Shown: one piece after another, positions 19,901 to 29,221 of the stretch
Position numbering within the stretch: position 1 is the first letter of the stretch
Layout of the letters: each line of letters starts with the position of its first letter
Assembly (NCBI GenBank): GCA_030374805.1
Contig: JARGSG010000083.1
Location: 62,001-126,000, forward strand
Source: Gracilaria gracilis
Taxonomy: Eukaryota; Rhodophyta; Florideophyceae; Gracilariales; Gracilariaceae
Direction of reading: 5' to 3'
Length of the DNA: 64,000 bases
Position numbers and translations under genes: made by a program
The notes under the pieces: model-generated
Databases searched by the model: none
What the model was told of the DNA's origin: nothing
Seen by the model: only the letters and a program-made list of their open reading frames with translations

Positions 19901-20562
19901 CCAAGTTTGATACGAAATATATCCCTGTACCTCTCCAACAAACTTTCCAGGCGATGCCTACCGTGTTCCGAAATTCCGTTTTTCGTGGCGTTGGACAAAA
20001 TCTTGTGAAAAGCGGCATTGATAGACTCCTTTGAGTCTTTCCCGATTCCGGCTGCCAAGGCCTCGGGAAGAGAGATAGGGTCATCGTCAGCTGCCTGGTA
20101 CGTTAACCCCTTGTACTTTGCCATTGCAAATTTCAATTGACTCTGGTCGAGCTCTGCAACGCCCCTGTCATGCACATGAGCGCTGATGTTTTCCAAATGG
20201 TCCTCTAAGTTGAATCCGATTGACTTGAGGAACGGTCTTCCGAGGAGAACTTCGTCCATGTCTGTGTCCACGACGTAAAATTCTATTCCACGGATCCGGA
20301 GAGGTATGTTTGGCCCAGGCAGTTGAATAGTGACGCACAGTTTGACTAACTTCGATGCAGTACAGTCGATGCTCACATTCTTGAATGCGCCGCGGAGCCC
20401 AATTGGTGCGTCGAAAACGGTAACTTCGAGTGCTGGGTCTTTCTCCAAAATATCGTCGAGCACGTTGTATGGTATGGCGCTGAAGTCAGCGCCATAATCT
20501 CCCAAAGCAACTGCGGGAATACTGTCTTCCAAAAAAAACGCGATACCTGCCTTCGCTGGCAT
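16912..20562 (-). CDS. Element D Pol polyprotein (PR-RT-RNase H-integrase-chromodomain)
   Basis: 1216 codons from the ATG at 20562, unbroken. The protease-like domain is at residues 10-115 with GDYGADFS at 21-28, where DSG or DTG is expected, and VLLGRPFL. Reverse transcriptase follows: LRFTVDLRGPN, FANIDLAHGYWQVPL and the active site QWLDDFLFYA (WLDD at 394-397, where YxDD is usual). RNase H: LFTDASDTHW, and EHLPGEQNVWADMLTRW. Integrase: zinc-binding HTGMGGH and CLHC, then HFDFCYM, WVSDRGPHF and NGTVEVVCREL for the catalytic triad. A chromodomain-like end: MLVIDRFEDIRR, LLVKWKGFSDEERDWV. It would copy the element RNA and insert the DNA. The frame is +1 relative to gag, whose TAG lies just upstream. 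Confidence 0.93.
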   Translation of the reverse strand: MPAKAGIAFFLEDSIPAVALGDYGADFSAIPYNVLDDILEKDPALEVTVFDAPIGLRGAFKNVSIDCTASKLVKLCVTIQLPGPNIPLRIRGIEFYVVDTDMDEVLLGRPFLKSIGFNLEDHLENISAHVHDRGVAELDQSQLKFAMAKYKGLTYQAADDDPISLPEALAAGIGKDSKESINAAFHKILSNATKNGISEHGRHRLESLLERYRDIFRIKLGADPPAKVPALVITPNQDARPLRSPQRRYAPQQRDFNIQTIRELEAVGAIYKNPRARWASPALAVPKPGSTKLRFTVDLRGPNSQTIPIQPSMPHLESKFQDVAGSTCFANIDLAHGYWQVPLEERSQEFMSIQTPVGIYSSRRLLQGGSDSGTHFQAVLQEKFAGRVDKMIQWLDDFLFYAQNETELLDSLEAYFCVCEEVGIKIHAEKSNLFDKEVQFCGRIISSEGIQYHPRHFSSLMEMKKPTAADQLQQLLCATNWMRNSIPAYSETVAPLHALMEAAYSKAGKRTKQAVRKIFITSSWGADHDAAFDTIKQQLAASVKLAHPKPDHRICLFTDASDTHWSAILTQVPMSQRHEDVDKQDHSPLCFLSGSFTGSASNWSVPEKEGFAIVEAMCRLDYLITGREVSIFADHANLVYLYDPYGKNPGIARHTASKLMRWALKLSAFRYVIEHLPGEQNVWADMLTRWAVLAKATISSRTIGRLKSLLLAPISPGTDSRLDWPSLPDIISSQETANSKPPKRFKKTEEGWKDEKEIHWICSEDQMMKLRILVAAHTGMGGHRSWKVTQATLQSHFYWEHMPKDVEAFVRSCLHCLCTEAGTIIRRPLGHALHADLPNKMLHFDFCYMSKGEEGYCYVLVLKDDHSGYLWLTPAKEATAEVVSEVLIRWFASFGVVEHWVSDRGPHFKNELVDLLRETLKSSHHFTLAYCPWSNGTVEVVCRELLKATRALLSEFQLPQVCWPAVLPIVQSTLNNSILERLGSRCPLTAFTGLPQDSPLTAIKRKVGGVAEVQSVEEVRAKQRMNIGRLQTALDSMHKDVAIRTHRKRESAVKAHNRKTGVRPVNFTEGDFVLRGLLKREKGRKPSLLWIGPFRVVSCKSEYIFTVENLLNGKKQDVHGRRLKFFRNKDYNVTESLKEHLVYQEGEMLVIDRFEDIRRKDGEVQLLVKWKGFSDEERDWVTLESLKLDVPVLAQEYIDDVSANGTSRQRAVVNSI

Positions 20563-20617
20563 CGGGAAGGTCAGAGTCGCTGGTTCTGACCGATTTTGCT
20601 GCCTTTTTCTTCTGAAA

Positions 20618-21505
20618 CTACTCGTCGAGAAGTTGCTTTCGCAAGTCGGGGCTCGTGATTGGACAGTTCTTCACCATATGCATTTGACCGCATTTTGGAT
20701 TCAAACAGCGCTCGGTCCATTGCTTCTGCAACTTGTTGCTGTGGAGCACCGATCGGTGCTCGGTCTTAGGCGTTGTAGAACGCCCCTTGTCCATGTCGAA
20801 GCTTCGCAGCTTTCTCGGTTTGTCGTCTTTCTTCTCGAAATCCGAGCGGTTCCGTTTCTTAGAAACGTTCAAACGTGCGCGCGCTACCTCGTTGTCAGAC
20901 ACCTCTGTCGCAAGTGAGGCGACTTGGGTCCGAAAGAACTTGATATCGCTCTTTTCTGCTGAGCTCCAAAGAGCGCGTTTCATTCGGATTCTTTCACGGA
21001 GCAACGGCGGTTCGAATTTCTGCTCCATCTTGTTCATGAGATATTTGGCCTTCTCGGAATCATTTAGTATTGAGGAAGCATTGTTGTGGTCCAATGCCTT
21101 GATGACCTCAATTACGAAAGATGTTACAGCTCCAGCGGGGTCTTCTTGGCACGGCGTGTAAGACGTTGATGCCAATGCGGCGTTAATCCGTTCCGAAAGA
21201 TCTCGCGGCGACCGCGAAAGTGCATTCTCAAACCATAAGTTGACCTTTTCTACAGTAGCCTCTTCGACAGTAATGGCATCCTGAATTTCTCCCATAATGC
21301 ACAGAGCGTGTAAAGTACTGCTTTCGATACAGTCCTTAACGCTTGCGACGGTGATTTGGTTGTCTTCGTCTCGATCGCGATTGACATCGTTGCATTTCTC
21401 CTTGTATGCTGCGTACTGTGTCTCAAACCTGATGAGGGCTGGTTGAGTGACTTTGTTAAGCTGAGGAGGTTTAATAACTGCAATAACGCCGTAGTTTGAA
21501 GCCAT
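20618..21505 (-). CDS. Element D Gag-like protein
   Basis: 295 codons from the ATG at 21505 (MASNYGVIAV). A capsid-like helical region includes IRFETQYAAYKEKC, LSERINAALAS and LMNKMEQKFEPPL. It is followed by a basic stretch, SKKRNRSDFEKKDDKPRK. The C-terminal nucleocapsid motif is CLNPKCGQMHMVKNC, a variant zinc knuckle with spacing CX4CX3HX4C. The frame continues upstream to 21586 with a non-ATG codon. Pol begins about 50 bases after the gag stop in the +1 frame, so pol may need frameshifting or re-initiation. Confidence 0.85.
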   Translation of the reverse strand: MASNYGVIAVIKPPQLNKVTQPALIRFETQYAAYKEKCNDVNRDRDEDNQITVASVKDCIESSTLHALCIMGEIQDAITVEEATVEKVNLWFENALSRSPRDLSERINAALASTSYTPCQEDPAGAVTSFVIEVIKALDHNNASSILNDSEKAKYLMNKMEQKFEPPLLRERIRMKRALWSSAEKSDIKFFRTQVASLATEVSDNEVARARLNVSKKRNRSDFEKKDDKPRKLRSFDMDKGRSTTPKTEHRSVLHSNKLQKQWTERCLNPKCGQMHMVKNCPITSPDLRKQLLDE

Positions 21506-21593
21506 AATTGCTCCCAAGGTGACACAGGTTCCTGCACCGTTCTTGATTGCCTTCCTGCCGCCCGGTTCTCTTGCTCTTTGAGCCAAAGCGCTT

Positions 21594-22036
21594 TGTTGAT
21601 GAGTGGCGGGAGACAGGCAGACGGAAAGGAAAGATGGGGGCAGAACAAAAGGTCGAAAAGAGAAAGCGAACGGAAGGGCACACCTCTGGCGAACTGGCTT
21701 CTGCCTTCGCCGAGGTCACTCCCGGTCTTAGGCCGGGAGCTTTTATTGTGTTTGCCCGCGACCTCTTTGTCGAAGAGGATCGCTCGAGGTCGGCTCAGTG
21801 CGGATCCAGCAATGAACGCAAACCTCCAAAGAGTAAAGGAAATTCACATATGCAAATTTTACACGCGACTGTGTCAGCCCCATCTCGGTCCTACACTTTC
21901 CATCGCGGCTCATTTGGAGCAGCTGTTTGATCTGGTGAGCTCCTTGCTCCGTTCCACGCACCGCCCGAGGGATACGCGCCAGTGTACGCGTCCGTACACC
22001 TGTTCCGCCGCGTTGCTGTCGTGATATTTCACAACA
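21594..22036 (-). repeat. 5' LTR of element D
   Basis: 443 bp, same sequence as 16428-16870. It would drive gag-pol leftward. GTATT follows at 22037. Confidence 0.95.
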
Positions 22037-23005
22037 GTATTCAACGAGTACGGGTACTCCAAGAAGGATGTTCAGGCACTGCTTCGAGAGGGAAACATTG
22101 GCTATAGCTCATTGACGAGTGGTGAAGAGGAATCAGCACAACCGGCAGATCAGGTAGAGACGCAAGAAGTGCAAGAAGGGGATGAAGCAGATGAAGCGGA
22201 TGAAGTTGAACTAGCGGAACAAGCGGATCAAGTGGAGCAAACGGACCCAGTGATGCAAATTGACCTTGGCGATAACAATAGCGAGCGCCGCAGAGTTGGT
22301 GACCACTACATCACCACACGCGACACTGCTGCCCAAAAATCCGTGGATGCCGCTATAGAACCTGATGATTTCATATCGCCCCCAAACTCGCAACAGCGTC
22401 TTACTGCTGTGATCGAGGAGCAGAAGGATTCTCACGACTTCGGAGAGTTTGTGCAAGGCGGCATGGAAGCCGAGTGGCATCGCAGATTTAGGTTTCTGTC
22501 ATCCAGGTCTCACTCAGGTGAACAAACGCTCGCTGCTCAGGATGCAATACCGGAGTTGCTCCATATGCTACTGCTGCATCTCAGTCAAACTGACTCAGGT
22601 GTAACTGTAGACGCCGATAATGTAGAAGATGGTGTTCTGGAGCAAATGGATCACACAGGTGTACTTGACGTGAATGCTCTTATCAAATCGTTTCACGAGT
22701 TGCGCAACAAGTACGCAACTGTTGGACACCAACAGGAGCCACCAGAGATACGTGAAAGATTTCAGAGTGCCTCGGGGTCAACGAACGTGTTGGGGACTAA
22801 GCTTGCCAAGCGACTGTTGCGTCTATTGTTCAATGAATCCGGCAGCGGGGTAGGTTGTTCCCAAGCACCGTTGTCGTTTACAAGGAAAACCAACGAATGG
22901 GACGAGTCACAAGTGCATGCATTGCTGACGGATCACGGGCGGGGCGAAAATGTTTTAGATGAAGAACGGTTTGTAGAGGTGGCAATGAAAGTTTTGTTCA
23001 CATAG
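22037..23005 (+). pseudogene. Ankyrin-repeat gene, 3' part
   Basis: Continues the frame broken at 16427: across the GTATT junction the reading is DIISVF then NEYGYSKKDVQALLREGN. It then enters an acidic Glu/Asp/Gln-rich stretch (residues near QEVQEGDEADEADEVE). It ends in a helical C-terminal region with LLHMLLLHLSQTDSG, LIKSFHELRNKYAT and a final FVEVAMKVLFT before TAG at 23003-23005. All of this frame is open for 320 codons, which suggests the gene was still intact when element D arrived, apart from the ankyrin frame change upstream. No known domain recognised. Confidence 0.75.
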
Positions 23006-24964
23006 CTAGCTTGAGCTCGCTCACACGCGTTTTGATACTCTTAGTATGACTTCTAGTATGTAGAACAGCTGACTCCGAAGAATTTGTGGGCTGCTGCTGG
23101 GATGTCAATTTTTATGATCTAAGCGAAGGTGGTATCTTATTGGAACTAATGGAAACATGACGTGATGCCTATCAAGATTATGGAGCTTGAATTCTACTGT
23201 CTTCTTTGTTTATCAGGAGATATGGATTGCGTGTGTTGGCCGAAGTCAAGGTGTACGACGCTGTGTAGCACTGAAGAACAGCACGGAGCTGTTAGCAGCG
23301 TTGGAGAGATATCAGCGCTTCGACAAGCTGTGGCTTCTCGTAGAAAATGGTCGCAAAGCTCTTTTGCGAACAGTTATAATTGTCAGAAAAATAGTTTTTT
23401 TTGTAGAATAGTCTTATGGAATGCAAAACAAAAATTCGTTTGACCTTTTGGTTCAGTTACTTTAATTTGCTAATGTACTTTGCATATGAAAGGTTTAAAA
23501 TAGTGTTTAGAGATAGGTGTTATTCCACCGTACCAAACATTTGGTGCCAAGAGGGGAAATCTTGTAGAGGGTTAATAAGAAGAAAACATAATTTTGGAAT
23601 CAAACTAGTTGCAAGGCCAGTGGTAGCTTTGCTAGCAATAGAGCTCAACTATAAAATTCAAATATAACGATTTGAGCAAGTATTGAAGCGTTGCGACACA
23701 GGGACGATGTTTGCCGGAAAAGGGACAAACTGTTGATAGAAACGGAATACAAATTTCAAGCTCTGTGGCTGAAGGACTTTTTCTCTAAAGTTTATACACA
23801 TGTCAATAGGCTTTTGCATTCTTGACGCTCGGCTGAGGGCGCAGTCTTCTGACCAAAGTTCTGCCCCTTAAATGGGCGGCAATCGATGAAGTATGGGTGC
23901 CAAATTCCAACTTTAACTCGTTCGAAAAAGAAATGAACGGCATTGGCACCCTTGGTCCCATACGAGAACCGACACTCAAATTGCTTCGAACGCAGAATGG
24001 TGTACATCGGCAAAACTTGCCGTTGCAGGAAAGAAGAGAACCCCACTCTTCTTGTTCACGGAGTGCATGGCGGCGTTGGCAGCGATGGCCAAGGCGGCAT
24101 AGGGGCATAAGCGCTGCACAGGATAGGACTAAGAGGCGTTATAAAGGCAGCAGATAGGGAAGTGACGTTTGACCCGTACCCGAGTCAGAAGCGCAACCTA
24201 ATATGCCGTTTTTCTACGATGAAAGCGGCTACTTTTTAGTGACAATTACCGAAATAGTTGCAAATTCAAACGACTCCAGAACACATGCATGTCAACAGCG
24301 GTCGTCGGGTGTGGCCAACTACCGTTCGTTGGTCAATACAGGTACGTCGTTTTCAAGTTGAAACCTCGCGTACAAAAGCTTGCCAATACCAAAGCTGAGC
24401 GCTTTGCCACAATTTATCTATCTCTGCAGATGTTAACGTTTGCGCGCTGATAGTGGCCGCTGTGACATTAGCTCTGCTTGCCAACGAGGGGGCGGACAGG
24501 GAACACAAAGTGTCGGTGCTGGCAAACGATGTCGGCGGGATGGGTTGGTGGTTCACCTCGACTGCAACACCGTTGCAGTGCACTTGGGGCTCGTACGTGC
24601 CGTTCGTAACGACAATTCGCCAATTGTGTGTGAGGCAGTTGCATTACTGGTCTTGTGTGCCTGCACTGCGAGTCGTGGCGGGCAACTTTTGCAGAACTGT
24701 ACCCGTACTTGGTTATCATTGTGTTGTTTTCACCGCGCCACTTCACCGTACGTTCACCACGGTACAAATTGAGCAAGTTGGTTTCAACGTTGTGTCAAAC
24801 GTTGTGTGCTACGGTATCAGTGTTGTAGGTGTTTCCGGTCCCCACGAAGTTAGCGTTGGAGAAAGTGTTGACGAGAAGCTATACGGAGAGGCTAGCTGCA
24901 TCAACTGCATCAATCAAAGATTAGTGCAAGTGTTCAACAGCTGAACCAAAGAAGATCACAGTAC
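23006..24964. other. Intergenic DNA with one dispersed repeat
   Basis: No convincing gene. The part 23316-23620 is related to 50850-51110 in inverted orientation (shared words GGTCGCAAAGCTCTTTTG, CATATGAAAGGTTTAAAATAG and GTAGAGGGTTAATA). That marks an old dispersed repeat. A 163-codon plus-strand frame at 24453-24944 starts with GTG and has no recognisable motif, so I do not call it. Confidence 0.6.
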
Positions 24965-24970
24965 TTTATT
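24965..24970 (-). terminator. Polyadenylation signal of the TIR-NB-ARC-WD40 gene
   Basis: AATAAA on the minus strand, about 100 bases after the WD40 stop codon at 25072. The place is right for a 3' UTR signal. No transcript evidence. Confidence 0.5.
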
Positions 24971-25071
24971 TACTGCTGCACATGACAGAATCGAAGCCCA
25001 CGGCCAGATTTGCAAAAGAAGCCGAGCTTGCAGCTGCGGCACAGCGTACCTGCTGTGCCGAGCCACAGACG

Positions 25072-26420
25072 TCACTGTTGCGGGTCGCTGAGCTCGAGCT
25101 CCATTTCGGTCGAGCCCCCTGGACAGGGCGGCAGCGGCTCCGGATGTGGCACACAAGTCGAGTGCTCCAAACTGCACACGTGCGCGCTGCCATCCGGGAG
25201 CCAAACGACGGCGCTCGCGACGCCCAGCGAAACGACACGTGGATCATCGTGGAGGGAGAAGCAATGCGTGGCCACGTGCGCCGCCACGTCCCACACGCGC
25301 AGCGTCTTGTCATCCGTCGCAGCCGCCACGCGGGTGCCGTCCGCGGACATGACCAGGCACCTGACCAAGCCCTCGTGGCCGCGCAGCGGCTCGCCAACGG
25401 CGGCGCCGCGCTGCGTGTCCCACACGCGCACCTCCCCGTCGTCCGACGCCGACGCGGCGCGCGCCCCGTCCGCGCTCATCGCCACGCATGACACGTCGAA
25501 GCTGTGGCCGCGCAGCGGCTCGCCCACGGCGCGCGCAATGCGCACGTCCCACACTCGAACCGTCTGGTCGCCACCGCCGGACACGAGCCGCCGCCCGTCC
25601 GCGCTAAACGAAACATCCCACACCCAGTCGGTGTGCCCGCGCAGCGCCTCTGGCAGCAGCGCGCCGCTCTCGCCGTCCCACAGCCGAATCGTCCCGTCCC
25701 GCGACCCCGACGCGATCCGCTTCCCGTCCGCACTCACCCCCACGCACCATATCGCCTCGTCATGGCCGTCTTCACCGCCGCTCTCAGCCTCCGCCTGCTC
25801 GCCGCTCATGTCCCACACTCGAATGGTTCCGTCCTCATCCCCACAAAGTCCCTCTACACCGTCTTCCGATGCTCCCACGAACGTAATGCTTTCCCCATCA
25901 CCAAGAACTGTCGTCACAACGCCCCCATTCTCATGCTCCCACAACCCAAACGCTCCATTATGCGATCCCCAGAGAATCCTGCTGTCTTTTGCAGCAAACA
26001 CCACTCTTGTCACCGCATCTCCAGTCTCGGCAACGCCCAAGCATCTTCCAGTTTCTGCATGCCAGACGCGTATAAATCCATTCCACGATCCGGACGCAAT
26101 CTTTTCCCCATTCTCACTGAATGCCACACACAGTACCCCACCTTCATGTCTCGATAGCGCCTCACAAACCGCTTCTCCGTTCTCCGCGTTTAATACCCAT
26201 ATTGTGCCATCATCCGATCCACACACAACCTTTGTTCCGCTTCCACTCCCAGCCACACACCAAACACCCCCTTCTCTCCCGGTTTCCATTTCACGAGGTG
26301 CGTCACCGCCCTGTAAGTCCCACACTAATACCATTCCGTTGCGTCCAAGCCCACATGCAACCCATCTTGAGTCCTCACACAAATGCACCCGGTCGAAGCC
26401 GTGCTCTGTCCGATCACAGT
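25072..26420 (-). CDS. WD40 propeller part of the TIR-NB-ARC-WD40 receptor
   Basis: About 440 codons with nine or ten WD40 blades: MVLVWDLQG, FIRVWHAETGR, GTIRVWDMSG, GTIRLWDGESG, TVRVWDVRIA, EVRVWDTQRG and TLRVWDVAAH, most preceded by GH or related turns and S-A-D-G motifs. Such blades form a beta propeller that senses ligands in STAND-type ATPases. The frame is displaced from the TIR-NB-ARC frame by one base between about 26390 and 26420. The first blade begins upstream, in the other frame (GGVKRWDAEL). The proper product is therefore a fusion to 26325-29135. The frameshift may be a real mutation, a missed short intron or a sequencing error. The stop follows SDPQQ. Confidence 0.85.
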
Positions 26421-29135
26421 CCCCACACTCAACTCAGCGTCCCACCTCTTCACACCACCGTCATCATCCACGCCCACAACAGTTTGTCCATCTTTTGACA
26501 TTGCAGCCGTCTGAACTCTTAATACAATTTCGGATGTGCTTCGACTCCCGTACTTCACATTATACTTGACTACTCGCACAAATTCACTATCCCAGCATAA
26601 CACTCTCAAATCGTTTCCCTTCTTCACCACTCCAAAAACATACATTCCTACTGAAAAGCTCTCCAAAACAGCCCCTCCTGCAGCTGTCAGGAAACCTTTC
26701 TTTACCTTCAGCCATGGTCTTTCTGCAATCTCTTCAATCTCATTCACAAACCTCCGTGTGGTCTCGCACTTTTCCGAGTACGCTACCAGACGTCCGTACA
26801 ACTGAAAGTGTGCTTCTCGAGCGTTCTCCATTACGGCATGATAGCTCAATCGCACTGCATTTGCAATCACTCCCAGGGCCCTCTTCTTCTCCCCGTTTCT
26901 TTCCATATCAGAGCAATCCACAGCCTGCTTCCCGGTGGAAATGTCACTCTCAACGCCAAAAATTCCACCACTCTGCATACGCTTCACCACCCATTGCGGT
27001 TTTAACAACAACCAAAGCAATTCTTCATACTCTCCAGCTTCATGCAGCAGTCGACAAACGTTACCTTCGATGTATTCATCATCATCTTCCACATTCCACC
27101 ATTCTCTTCTCTTCCGCACGGTTGCACAGTTCACAGCTGCAAGTTTGTCCGCAACCTCTACCTCATTCACGCTCGACTTCCAGCAACATAATTGCTTCAG
27201 ATTCAACCAACCACCACAGGTTTTTTCTTCGCACTCATCAGCATTCACAGAAACATTCTTAACTTGACATTCAATAGCATCACCACTGCCACTGCAGTAG
27301 TTGTCCAACAAGTGCTTAAAATGACCTGACTTCTCATCCTTCGTATCGAACAAAAGCGTGTCAAGAATATCGTCATGCACACGCAGCACCGAACTTAGTT
27401 CTCCCTTACCCTCCGGGATTGTCACATCCACGACAGCAACCGAATTGAGCGCTTTCATCACTTCCAAAGCGCTCGTGTCCTCTTTCAACCCCCATAGCCG
27501 TCGAAGCATCGACACGGGCACTTCTTGTTGCTTCTGAAGTACACAAAGAGATCGATGCATGTCTCGAATAGATAACGGAAAGTTCCCCTGCTTAACTCTC
27601 TTCTTCCAACGTAGCTCCAGTACTGAAATAGAAGCGTTCGTAACGTTCCGCACTGGTCCATATCCCGTCTCGTCGCACTTAATAATCGTATCCGGTTCTC
27701 TCTGCAGTTTCTCACCATACAAATGCAGAGCATCTTCTTTGGGTCCCTTCAATGATGAGAAGTACTCTCGAACGCCTGACCCAGTGACCGCCAGCAGTAA
27801 AGGAATTCCCACACATGCTTCTAATATACGCTCCAATGCTTCTTCGTTTTCCTTCTTCTTAATAGTGTCGTGCTCCATCTCTGAGTGTTCCAGGAATATA
27901 ACTCGCGAAGCTTCAGCTCCCCTTGGCCCAAACTGTGTGCACTTTTCAGCTTCCTTGGCCAGTTCTTCCTCTCTCGTTGTGTATACAAGGCGGCTTTCTG
28001 TGTTAATCATATCCGCCAACACGTAGAACGTATTTGCGCCGAATCCGTTCGCCATCCAGACATCATCAACAAGAAAGAGGCATGTCTGGCCCGCGAACCA
28101 AGTTCTTGCCTTATCTACAGCTCTCTGTAGCGTGTTCACACTGCGTTTGTTGCTTCCAAGACGTTCATTTCCCGTCGCTTCAACCACGCGGGCTATCTCC
28201 TGAATCAGCACATCAATTCCAGCATCTTCCCCAAGGCTCATGAACTGCACACCATCCGGGAACCTCGATTGCACATCGGCAACATCGTTTAAGCCCCGAA
28301 GTGCACACGACTTCCCTACTCCACCTCGACCAGCCGCCACGACCGCAAGAACTTTATGTGCCGAACGTTCGAGTACAGCTATCTTTAACTTTCCCTCAAA
28401 AGTATCTGAGGAATCGTAGTCCAAAGTGAGTCTTGGGGGGTTGGGCGGAACAGTGCCACCCTTTTCAAACTTTGGTTCACTTTGAGACGCCGGTCCATTG
28501 TCGAGTGGACGGCAGTTATCCACCAAGTCAGGTCTCTTATTTCGAAGGCGTTCCAAGATTCTGTTTTGTACCATTTCAATGAAGGATTCTCTGGTAGAGG
28601 CCATGTTGGGACGGTCGCGGTTGGATGCACCGAGGTCATTCTCGATGCTCCACACTGTAGCGGCTGTGCGTAGTGCATGCGAAACATCTTGGAGATGAAC
28701 TCTACCATCCATGGCCCGCTTGATGAGCCCGTGCTGAAGGAAGATGCCGCTGTGAGTATCGAAGATGGCTGGATCGCGGCAGTCGCGCGTTTCAAGACGG
28801 TAGAAAACAGGGATAAGCAACGGAGGCGTCTCTTTGGCGGCTACAGCGTGGTCGAAACGTTTGACGAAGCAAATAAGCTCACGCATTGGCCACTCCTTGG
28901 CAGCGAATTCAGGACTCATGATGAAGACGCCGACAGGGGCTGTTTGCATGGCGTGGTCCATAGCTTTTGGGCAATCGTCGCCGAGGCGGAAGGAGTCGAC
29001 GTCGAAGAAGACAGAGATCCCACGTTTGCGAAGTCGTTCATACAATGGACGGGCGATGGTTTCCTTGTCTTCCCCGGCATGACTAAGGAAGATGTCGAAT
29101 GACGGCGTCTGCGAGGAAGATGCGTTTGAAGACAT
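26325..29135 (-). CDS. TIR-NB-ARC immune-receptor-like protein (N-terminal part of TIR-NB-ARC-WD40)
   Basis: The start is placed at the ATG at 29135 (MSSNASSS), because the paralogue at 43722 begins MSSNSASA and has a related leader. TIR domain at residues 13-150: FDIFLSHAGEDKETIA, VFFDVDS, MSPEFAAKEWPMREL; Glu86 sits where TIR NADases have their catalytic Glu. NB-ARC at about 240-600: P-loop GRGGVGKS (269-276), kinase-2 LFLVDDVW (353-360), RNBS-B-like SRLVYTTR, GLPL-like CVGIPLLLA and VHDDI in place of MHD. A helical spacer leads to the first WD blade. Proteins of this plan act as nucleotide-switched sensors of infection or stress in the cytosol. The TIR may hydrolyse NAD. It stops early at 26325 through a one-base shift before the WD40 part. 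Confidence 0.9.
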   Translation of the reverse strand: MSSNASSSQTPSFDIFLSHAGEDKETIARPLYERLRKRGISVFFDVDSFRLGDDCPKAMDHAMQTAPVGVFIMSPEFAAKEWPMRELICFVKRFDHAVAAKETPPLLIPVFYRLETRDCRDPAIFDTHSGIFLQHGLIKRAMDGRVHLQDVSHALRTAATVWSIENDLGASNRDRPNMASTRESFIEMVQNRILERLRNKRPDLVDNCRPLDNGPASQSEPKFEKGGTVPPNPPRLTLDYDSSDTFEGKLKIAVLERSAHKVLAVVAAGRGGVGKSCALRGLNDVADVQSRFPDGVQFMSLGEDAGIDVLIQEIARVVEATGNERLGSNKRSVNTLQRAVDKARTWFAGQTCLFLVDDVWMANGFGANTFYVLADMINTESRLVYTTREEELAKEAEKCTQFGPRGAEASRVIFLEHSEMEHDTIKKKENEEALERILEACVGIPLLLAVTGSGVREYFSSLKGPKEDALHLYGEKLQREPDTIIKCDETGYGPVRNVTNASISVLELRWKKRVKQGNFPLSIRDMHRSLCVLQKQQEVPVSMLRRLWGLKEDTSALEVMKALNSVAVVDVTIPEGKGELSSVLRVHDDILDTLLFDTKDEKSGHFKHLLDNYCSGSGDAIECQVKNVSVNADECEEKTCGGWLNLKQLCCWKSSVNEVEVADKLAAVNCATVRKRREWWNVEDDDEYIEGNVCRLLHEAGEYEELLWLLLKPQWVVKRMQSGGIFGVESDISTGKQAVDCSDMERNGEKKRALGVIANAVRLSYHAVMENAREAHFQLYGRLVAYSEKCETTRRFVNEIEEIAERPWLKVKKGFLTAAGGAVLESFSVGMYVFGVVKKGNDLRVLCWDSEFVRVVKYNVKYGSRSTSEIVLRVQTAAMSKDGQTVVGVDDDGGVKRWDAELSVGTVIGQSTASTGCICVRTQDGLHVGLDATEWY

Positions 29136-29221
29136 GGGAGGCGAACGAACCAACAAATGAGCGTCTGTAATGGGCTACGTCGAGATGAAAGTGTGGGAGA
29201 GTTTACGTTGGGGATGAGTGA

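Larger units (their letters stand above)
16423..22041 (-). mobile_element. Ty3/gypsy LTR retrotransposon D, full length and young
   Basis: 5.6 kb with 443-bp LTRs at 16428-16870 and 21594-22036, which I cannot tell apart by eye. The target duplication GTATT is at 16423-16427 and 22037-22041. It encodes an open gag and a 1216-codon open pol on the minus strand, so it looks potentially active. It differs strongly from the A/B/C family in LTR, gag and pol. It interrupts an ankyrin-repeat gene whose frame is exactly restored when the element and one GTATT are removed. Confidence 0.96.

Noticed and set aside
24453-24944. 163-codon plus-strand frame
   Set aside because: Starts with GTG, has no motif or homologous copy, and lies in likely 3' flanking DNA of the receptor gene.
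25010-26569. 519-codon plus-strand frame with many Ser, Pro and His
   Set aside because: It is the antisense shadow of the WD40 repeats; its periodicity follows the blades.
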